From Bacteroidota bacterium (lineage in GTDB: Bacteria > Bacteroidota > Bacteroidia > Flavobacteriales_D > Crocinitomicaceae): a stretch of 11,733 bases of DNA. Within the stretch, counting starts at the first letter, position 1. The number at the start of each line of letters is the position of its first letter. The stretch lies in assembly GCA_024280195.1 (NCBI GenBank), contig JAJRQP010000173.1, positions 1-11,733 on the forward strand, written 5' to 3'. The position numbers and the translations under genes were made by a program. Below, in pieces: positions 6,907 through 11,733 of this stretch. The notes beneath the pieces are model-generated. The model worked only from the letters and a program-made list of their open reading frames with translations. It was not told the origin of the DNA and searched no databases.

Positions 6907-8056
6907 ACCATTTCGTAATCCAACCGCCCGAAGCAACTTCCTTTATTGCTGAAAGTTCAGCTTGTGCGTCTGCTCTCGTAGCAAATGATTTTACACTGAC
7001 CATATATTTAGATCCTTTTTTCATTTGCAAAGCAGGATACCCTTCTCCTTTTAGTTTTTCAACTAACCTTAGAGCATTAGCTTCTTCAGAAAATGCTCCG
7101 GCAATAATTTGATAAGGCAATTCTGCGGAATAGTCTGTGTTTTCTGTCACAACTTCTTGCTCTACGATAGGTTCTTCAATGGTTTTTAATCCCTCTTCAG
7201 GTATTTCTTCAATTGTTATACCTTCTTCCGTTTCTTCGTCTATTTCATCCTCAATACTGTCGTCATCAGAAATTTCAGTTTCTTCCTCTACAATTAAACC
7301 TTCTTCAGTAGGATTTGAATCCTCTAATTTGTCTTCAGTTTCAGTAGCTGTGTTATCTGCTAAGAATGGCAGTTGCTGTTTTACTTTCTCGTAATTAAGA
7401 CCAACATAAGTTCCTCCTATAAGAAGAAGTGCTAATAGGGAAATTCCTACCCAAAATCCAGCGCCTTTCTTTTTTTTCTTGCCTTTGTTGTCTTGGATTT
7501 CTTTTAAAGTTGCCAATTTAGCTGCTGTTGCTTCTTGTTCTTCTTTTTCTTCAATGTTTAATTCTTTTTTTATCTCTGTAGAACTAGCTTCCTTTGCAAT
7601 AATTGGAACTACTTTCTTTTCAACAACTTCTATTACAGGGTCTTCCTTTAGTTCAACTACCTTTGGGTTTTCCTTCGTTGGTTCTTGTTCCACTTTCTTT
7701 TCTACAACTGGTGGAATGTATTCATTCTCTACCTTATCAAGGTTTTTGTCCCAGTTTTTAAAGTGAACATCGCCATCTTCTTTGTAAAAAGAACCAAATT
7801 GATACATGGTATATTCTTCTCCTTGGTCAAGATCTGATTGGATTTCTCTGACGTATTTTGCGATTAAATTTTTTGCTTCATTCTCATCCCATCCTTCTCT
7901 TTCTGCAATATGCTCAGAAAGTTTACCGTCATCATGCTTTAGGTAAGGCATGAACATAATTTCACCAGTTTCAGTATCGGTAATAGTTAATGCACCAAGT
8001 CCAGGGATGATAATTGTGTTGACTAGTTTGAGAATTTCTAATAAATACTTGTCCAT
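6905..8056 (-). CDS. HU-like domain and SPOR domain single-pass membrane protein
   Basis: 383 residues. The N-terminal 105 or so residues (LLEILKLVNTIIIPGLGAL, later TMYQFGSFYKE) resemble the HU/CCDC81-like domain found at the start of many Bacteroidota SPOR proteins. A charged linker rich in Glu, Lys and Val (110-190) leads to a lysine cluster (about 192-197) and one membrane helix (about 199-219). The positive residues before the helix place the N terminus in the cytoplasm. After it comes a very acidic linker (about 236-305, Glu/Asp/Thr), then a C-terminal SPOR domain (about 314-383, YQIIAGAFSEEANA through VSVKSF), which in this family binds septal peptidoglycan stripped of stem peptides. 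The layout suggests a division-site or envelope role; whether the HU-like part binds DNA is unknown. It starts 39 bases after the MBL gene with no terminator between, so it is probably the last gene of the ribD operon. Confidence 0.9.
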   Translation of the reverse strand: MDKYLLEILKLVNTIIIPGLGALTITDTETGEIMFMPYLKHDDGKLSEHIAEREGWDENEAKNLIAKYVREIQSDLDQGEEYTMYQFGSFYKEDGDVHFKNWDKNLDKVENEYIPPVVEKKVEQEPTKENPKVVELKEDPVIEVVEKKVVPIIAKEASSTEIKKELNIEEKEEQEATAAKLATLKEIQDNKGKKKKKGAGFWVGISLLALLLIGGTYVGLNYEKVKQQLPFLADNTATETEDKLEDSNPTEEGLIVEEETEISDDDSIEDEIDEETEEGITIEEIPEEGLKTIEEPIVEQEVVTENTDYSAELPYQIIAGAFSEEANALRLVEKLKGEGYPALQMKKGSKYMVSVKSFATRADAQAELSAIKEVASGGWITKW

Positions 8057-8095
8057 AATGTTTGTTTAAAAGCTGTTCAAATTACGAAAAAAAAT

Positions 8096-8950
8096 CTAGA
8101 ATCTTTCAGAGAAAGAAAAAGTATCTTTTAAACGGATGCCTTTTTCGGTTTCTTGTAAAGTGCAGCATTCATTGTGATAGTCATGTTCTAAAAATAGAAC
8201 GAAATCTTCTTTAGCGGCATGCTTCAAGAATTTATCTTTCTCAGATAAAGTCAATAAAGGCCTGGTGTCATATCCCATCACATACGGAAGAGGAATGTGA
8301 CCAACACTTGGTAATAAATCAGCCATAAAGACCAATGTCTTATCTTGATGTTTTATGTGAGGGATCATCATGCTTTCTGTGTGACCATCGACAAATAATA
8401 CATCAAAATTATTGAAGACACCTTTGGTGTAGTCGCCTTTTCTGTCAACAAATTTTAGTTGTCCGCTTTCTTGAATAGGGAGAATGTTTTCTTTTAGAAA
8501 TGAAGCTTTCTCTCTAGGATTAGGTTCTGTTGCCCACTTCCAATGACTTTCTGTACTCCAGTAAGTTGCATTCTTGAAAACGGTATCTAATGCTGTTCTA
8601 TCTTTGTTCCATTGAATAGCTCCTCCACAATGATCAAAATGTAAATGTGTAAGAAAAACGTCTGTAATTTCATCAATGCCAAAACCTAGTTTATTTAAGT
8701 TCGGTTCTAAGCTCATTTCATCTGTCATGTAATAATGAGAGAAGAATTTTTCCGATTGCTTGTCGCCAATACCTGTATCAACGAGTATTAAACGGTCGCC
8801 ATCTTCAATGAGCAGACATCGCATTGACCAGTCACACATATTGTTGCTGTCAGCAGGGTTTGTTCTTTGCCATAAAGCTTTCGGAACGACACCAAACATG
8901 GCACCTCCGTCCAATTTGAAGTTTCCAGAATTGAGAGGATGTATTTTCAT
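8096..8950 (-). CDS. MBL-fold metallohydrolase, possibly lactonase-like
   Basis: 284 residues with no signal peptide, so cytosolic. It carries the full ligand set for a two-metal metallo-beta-lactamase-fold hydrolase: H102, H104, D106 and H107 in THLHFDHCGG, H190 in DGHTES, D211 in MADLLPS, and H256 in LEHDYH. LVDTGIG (57-63) is the usual strand before the active site. Length and motif spacing fit the AHL-lactonase/YtnP-like branch better than glyoxalase II or beta-lactamases, but the substrate cannot be read from sequence. The ATG overlaps the TGA of the transporter gene by four bases (ATGA), so both should be made together. The substrate could be a lactone or ester linked to whatever the transporter moves, but that is speculation. 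Confidence 0.92.
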   Translation of the reverse strand: MKIHPLNSGNFKLDGGAMFGVVPKALWQRTNPADSNNMCDWSMRCLLIEDGDRLILVDTGIGDKQSEKFFSHYYMTDEMSLEPNLNKLGFGIDEITDVFLTHLHFDHCGGAIQWNKDRTALDTVFKNATYWSTESHWKWATEPNPREKASFLKENILPIQESGQLKFVDRKGDYTKGVFNNFDVLFVDGHTESMMIPHIKHQDKTLVFMADLLPSVGHIPLPYVMGYDTRPLLTLSEKDKFLKHAAKEDFVLFLEHDYHNECCTLQETEKGIRLKDTFSFSERF

Positions 8951-9828
8951 AACGATAGATTTTGTTCTGCAATATACAAAGTTGCAATGGCAAGTACTGC
9001 TGTAATCAAACCAATTATTTTTTTAGCAGTGGTCGTTTCTTTAAAAAATAGAAAACCAAAAAAGGAGGATAGCAAAACTACAGATACGTTTGTTAATGCA
9101 AGGACAGTCGAACCTTCCCAACCCGTGGATTTATAGGATAGCAACAATAAATAAATGGAGAAGAAATTAGGGACGCCAAGAATGAGTCCTGCAATGATAT
9201 TTTTTAATTGAATGCTTGTCTTTCCTTTGATAAAATTAAATATAAGAATGACTGATCCAAGAATTCCCGATAAACCTAAGCTAATGGCAGAGAACAAAGA
9301 GGGCTCAAGTATATCTAGTTCATTGTCTTGAACGTAGTTGAGTAAGAAGTCCAGTCCTCCGCAGCCAAAAAACAAGATGAGTAACATCCAGACGTATTTT
9401 GATTTTTCATTTCCGTTTCGTGCGGGAGTTGAAACTAAAATCACTCCAATAAAAGCCAAAATTATTCCCACTGTTTTTAACATCGTTGGAATTTCAGAAT
9501 GATAAATCATGAGTAGAACCAAAGAAATCGCCATGCTCATTTTAACAGCAATTGAGGTAGATGCAACGCCATTTTCTTGTGCACTTCTACCAAGAATAAA
9601 AAAGATAAAAATGAACAGAAAACTTGCTATTGTCGCATACAGCATCCATCCATTTTGGGACATTGCTTCAGAATTCCATGTGTTGCCATAGAAAATAAAT
9701 CCAATTGCAGCAGCAGTGAAATAATTAACAACGATGGCTTGAAATGTATCTATGTCAAACTTTTTGAACAACTTAAAGATGACAAAAATTAGCGAAGATG
9801 CTGTAATGGATAGAATGAATGGAATCAT
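8947..9828 (-). CDS. EamA/DMT-superfamily transporter
   Basis: 293 residues and about ten predicted membrane helices (near 2-20, 30-48, 61-80, 88-108, 117-134, 146-163, 177-199, 210-230, 238-261 and 268-286). This fits the two five-helix halves of drug/metabolite transporters. The FGFLFFKETTT stretch followed by a last glycine-rich helix matches the usual end of an EamA repeat, where a conserved Glu follows helix nine. It sits in the inner membrane and exports or imports a small metabolite that the sequence does not reveal. It overlaps ribD upstream and the MBL gene downstream by four bases each (ATGA at both ends), so it is tightly coupled to both. A link to flavins or their precursors is suggested only by its position after ribD. 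Confidence 0.9.
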   Translation of the reverse strand: MIPFILSITASSLIFVIFKLFKKFDIDTFQAIVVNYFTAAAIGFIFYGNTWNSEAMSQNGWMLYATIASFLFIFIFFILGRSAQENGVASTSIAVKMSMAISLVLLMIYHSEIPTMLKTVGIILAFIGVILVSTPARNGNEKSKYVWMLLILFFGCGGLDFLLNYVQDNELDILEPSLFSAISLGLSGILGSVILIFNFIKGKTSIQLKNIIAGLILGVPNFFSIYLLLLSYKSTGWEGSTVLALTNVSVVLLSSFFGFLFFKETTTAKKIIGLITAVLAIATLYIAEQNLSL

Positions 9829-10853
9829 TGATTGAAGAATGTTTTTAGAGTATCTCCGAAGAAACCTTCAGAGCTAGTTGCTGTTTGATTCATTTTGGGA
9901 GCATTAGTACCATTCTCAAAAGTATGTTGACCAACTATTGTTTTTGCCTCATCCCATAAATCAGCATCAATAAAGGATTGTAAAGTTGTTCTTCCTCCTT
10001 CTATTAGGACAGAATCGATATTTCTCTTGTATAGTTCTTCTAGGATTGATACAGGATTTATGTCTTCTATTTGTATAAACTCATTACTTCCAACAGTTTC
10101 ATTTTTAATTGTATTGAGAATATAAGTTGTTGCTTTATTATCGAAAACTTGAAATGAAGAGTTTAGTTGCAATGAAGAATCAAGAACAACTCGGATGGGA
10201 TTTTTACCCGTAATTTCTCGAACGGTTAATGAAGGGTTGTCATTTTTAACTGTCTTTTTCCCAACAAGAATGGCTTGATTTTCACTTCTCCAAATATGAA
10301 CAAGACTTTGAATTTCTTTGCAAGAAATCCAGGTAACTTCTCCTTTGTTTCCACAATTATCGATCAATCCATTCTTCGTTTCCGCCCATTTGAGAAAAAC
10401 ATAAGGTCTTTTTTTTTGGTGAAAGGTGAAAAATCGTTTATTGAGTTCATCGCATTCCTTTTTAAGGACGCTTGATATAATATTAATGTTGTTGTTTTGG
10501 AGAATTTGAATTCCTTTTCCATTCACTTTTGAATGCGGATCACAACTTCCAATCACCACTTGCTTAAATTGATGCTCAACAATTAAATTTGCGCACGGAG
10601 GTGTTTTTCCAAAATGAGCACAAGGTTCTAATGAGACATAAATCGTTGATTCTGAAAGCAATGATTTATTCTCTACAGAATTAATAGCATTGACTTCTGC
10701 GTGAGCTTCACCAAATTCTTGATGATAACCTTCTCCAATGATTCTATCATTATGAACAATCACAGCACCAACCATCGGGTTCGGAGCAACCTTTCCTTGA
10801 CCTAGTTTTGCCAATTGAAGACATCTGTGCATGTATTTTTCGTGCGAAAGCAT
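9825..10853 (-). CDS. ribD: Bifunctional riboflavin biosynthesis deaminase/reductase RibD
   Basis: 342 residues, close to the usual 350-370. The N-terminal deaminase domain (about 1-145) shows the zinc site: H51 and E53 in HAEVNAI, and C78 and C87 in EPCAHFGKTPPC. APNPMVGAVIV at 23-33 is the canonical first motif. The C-terminal reductase domain (about 148-342) has LKWAETKNGLID, ILVGKKTVKNDNPSLTVR, RVVLDSS and LIEGG at 283-287. Together they deaminate and then reduce the pyrimidine ring of the GTP-derived riboflavin intermediate in the cytosol. It is the first gene of the minus-strand operon. I chose the ATG at 10853 because MLSHEKYMHRCLQLA aligns with the family N terminus; M8 would trim it. 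The upstream region shows a 12-bp direct repeat but no FMN riboswitch, and the other rib genes are absent from the window. Confidence 0.96.
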   Translation of the reverse strand: MLSHEKYMHRCLQLAKLGQGKVAPNPMVGAVIVHNDRIIGEGYHQEFGEAHAEVNAINSVENKSLLSESTIYVSLEPCAHFGKTPPCANLIVEHQFKQVVIGSCDPHSKVNGKGIQILQNNNINIISSVLKKECDELNKRFFTFHQKKRPYVFLKWAETKNGLIDNCGNKGEVTWISCKEIQSLVHIWRSENQAILVGKKTVKNDNPSLTVREITGKNPIRVVLDSSLQLNSSFQVFDNKATTYILNTIKNETVGSNEFIQIEDINPVSILEELYKRNIDSVLIEGGRTTLQSFIDADLWDEAKTIVGQHTFENGTNAPKMNQTATSSEGFFGDTLKTFFNQ

Positions 10854-10862
10854 GAGTAAAAC

Positions 10863-10895
10863 TAATTAAGAATTATGATTTATTAATTAAGAATT
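10863..10895. repeat. Two 12-bp direct repeats with 21-bp period upstream of ribD
   Basis: TAATTAAGAATT occurs at 10863-10874 and again at 10884-10895. The 21-bp period puts both copies on the same face of the helix. They lie 10-42 bases upstream of the ribD ATG, in very AT-rich DNA, so this could be an operator or a chance duplication. The rest of the gap (10854-11027) holds the peroxiredoxin terminator and AT-rich DNA in which I see no consensus promoter for ribD. Confidence 0.4.
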
Positions 10896-10971
10896 GAAGT
10901 ATTTGTAATTATAAGGTAAGGATTTAAATTTTGTGTAGTATAATTTCAATTCAAAAAAAAAAAGTCCAGGC

Positions 10972-11014
10972 AAAAAAAAGTACAGGTAAGTCGAGACCTG
11001 CCTGTACTTTTTTT
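10972..11014 (-). terminator. Rho-independent terminator after the peroxiredoxin gene
   Basis: An imperfect hairpin with A-run and T-run ends: eight As, GTACAGG, loop region, CCTGTAC, seven Ts. It starts 13 bases after the peroxiredoxin stop. A wobble and a mismatch lie near the loop, where GTCGAGAC closes on CGAG. The T-run on the minus strand comes from 10972-10979. The outer stem GTAC.GG and the right arm ACCTGCC.GTAC match the 31-bp element at 6841-6906. A shorter related string, an A-run plus GTCCAGGC, lies just beside it at 10953-10971. Confidence 0.85.
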
Positions 11015-11027
11015 AATTCTCCTTTTC

Positions 11028-11660
11028 TTAGTGCTTCGCCAAGTAATCAGCAACACCATCAAAAGATGCAGTCATTCCGTCTTCACCTTTTACCCAGTTA
11101 GCAGGACAAACTTCACCATTTTCTTCAACAAACTGAAGAGCATCAACCATTCTCAATGCTTCATCAACGTTTCTTCCTAAAGGAAGGTTGTTTACTAGTT
11201 GATGTTGAACAATTCCTTCTTTGTCAATTAAATATAAACCTCTGAATGCAATCATTGGTCCTGTAGCCATCATGTTTCCATCAACATCGTAATCATATTC
11301 TCCGAACATGCATCCGTAAGCTTCAGTGATTGTTTTTGTTGTATCCGCGATGATTGGGTACTTAATTCCTTTAATTCCACCTTCTTCTTTAGGTACTTGT
11401 AACCATCCCCAGTGAGATTCTTCAGTGTCTGTAGAACATGCTACAACTTTAACACCTCTTGCTTCAAAATCTGCAAGTTTAGATTGAAATGCATGTAACT
11501 CAGAAGGACATACAAATGTGAAATCTTTTGGGTAGAAAAATAATACTACGTGATTCTTACCAATGTATTGGTCCAATGAGAAATCTGCAACAATCTCTCC
11601 TCCATTTACTACAGCCGCCGCATTAAATGACGGGGCTTTTTTACCTACTAATACTGACAT
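11028..11660 (-). CDS. Typical 2-Cys peroxiredoxin (AhpC/Prx1 family)
   Basis: 210 residues, a normal length. It reduces hydrogen peroxide and organic hydroperoxides in the cytosol using thiols such as thioredoxin. The peroxidatic site is complete: P44, T48 and C51 in YPKDFTFVCPSE, with R140 in IAFRGLY. The resolving cysteine is C185 in GEVCPANW, so it is a typical 2-Cys enzyme that forms disulfide-linked dimers. The motifs tied to overoxidation sensitivity in eukaryotic enzymes are only partly kept: GGIKG at 94-98 instead of GGLG, and DYLAKH at the C terminus instead of a YF motif. The gene stands alone with its own promoter and terminator. No binding site for a peroxide-responsive regulator was recognised. 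Confidence 0.97.
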   Translation of the reverse strand: MSVLVGKKAPSFNAAAVVNGGEIVADFSLDQYIGKNHVVLFFYPKDFTFVCPSELHAFQSKLADFEARGVKVVACSTDTEESHWGWLQVPKEEGGIKGIKYPIIADTTKTITEAYGCMFGEYDYDVDGNMMATGPMIAFRGLYLIDKEGIVQHQLVNNLPLGRNVDEALRMVDALQFVEENGEVCPANWVKGEDGMTASFDGVADYLAKH

Positions 11661-11697
11661 ATTTATTTTATTTGTGTTGTTATTAATTATTTGTTTT

Positions 11698-11730
11698 CAA
11701 AAATACTCATTTCTAATTTAGCTTAACCAA
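11698..11730 (-). promoter_or_regulatory. Bacteroidota-type promoter for the peroxiredoxin gene
   Basis: On the minus strand TTG (11730-11728) is followed after exactly 22 bases by TATTTTTG (11705-11698). This is a full match to the Bacteroidota sigma consensus TTG-N17-23-TAnnTTTG. The second element lies 37 bases upstream of the ATG, leaving a leader of roughly 30 bases. It is the clearest promoter in the window. Confidence 0.75.
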
Positions 11731-11733
11731 GAT

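Noticed and set aside
7137..7766. Serine-rich plus-strand frames opposite the HU/SPOR gene
   Set aside because: The Ser/Phe-rich composition is the antisense reading of Glu/Lys-rich linkers, not a real protein.
8057..8095. Terminator between the MBL and HU/SPOR genes
   Set aside because: There is a run of Ts on the minus strand, but only a tiny TCTAGA palindrome before it, which is too weak to call.
10854..10971. Possible FMN riboswitch upstream of ribD
   Set aside because: The region is AT-rich and short, and none of the conserved FMN aptamer segments is visible.

Overview
The window comes from a member of the Bacteroidota, most likely the Flavobacteriales and possibly near the Crocinitomicaceae/Fluviicola group. 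The basis is AT-rich DNA, a protein with a type B (gliding-motility-associated, CHU_C-like) C-terminal sorting domain of the type IX secretion system (T9SS), an HU-like plus SPOR membrane protein, a transketolase split into two genes, start sites mostly without strong Shine-Dalgarno sequences, and a good TTG-N22-TAnnTTTG promoter. The genus-level placement is inference. No tRNA, rRNA, CRISPR array, insertion sequence or phage gene was seen, and no gene-free stretch exceeds about 180 bases.

Left end (1-2259, minus strand): a three-gene cassette. The N-terminal half of transketolase is transcribed first, then an exported von Willebrand factor A (VWA) protein, then the C-terminal half, of which only the first 22 codons are in the window. 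The VWA gene begins with TTG directly after the TAA of the first half, in the same frame. Its TGA overlaps the ATG of the second half. An exported protein is thus coupled between the two parts of a cytosolic enzyme, which is the oddest arrangement in the window.

Middle (2404-5674, plus strand): a small exported protein of unknown function lies one base upstream of a 964-residue surface or secreted protein with CUB-like, P-domain-like and Ig/PKD-like modules and a type B sorting domain. A rho-independent terminator follows. Next comes a glyceraldehyde-3-phosphate dehydrogenase gene (5852-6841). It converges on the following minus-strand operon across a perfect 31-bp inverted repeat that fills the space between the two stop codons and should terminate both strands.

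Right part (6905-10853, minus strand): in transcription order, ribD (riboflavin synthesis), an EamA/DMT-type transporter, an MBL-fold hydrolase and the HU/SPOR membrane protein. The first three are joined by 4-bp ATGA overlaps and the fourth follows after 39 bases.

Right end (11028-11660, minus strand): a typical 2-Cys peroxiredoxin with its own promoter and terminator. That terminator resembles the 31-bp hairpin, which suggests a dispersed terminator or repeat family. Most of the window is housekeeping metabolism and envelope biology. No clear undescribed multi-gene system is evident; the best leads are the transketolase/VWA sandwich, the small-protein/type B pair and the repeated hairpins.
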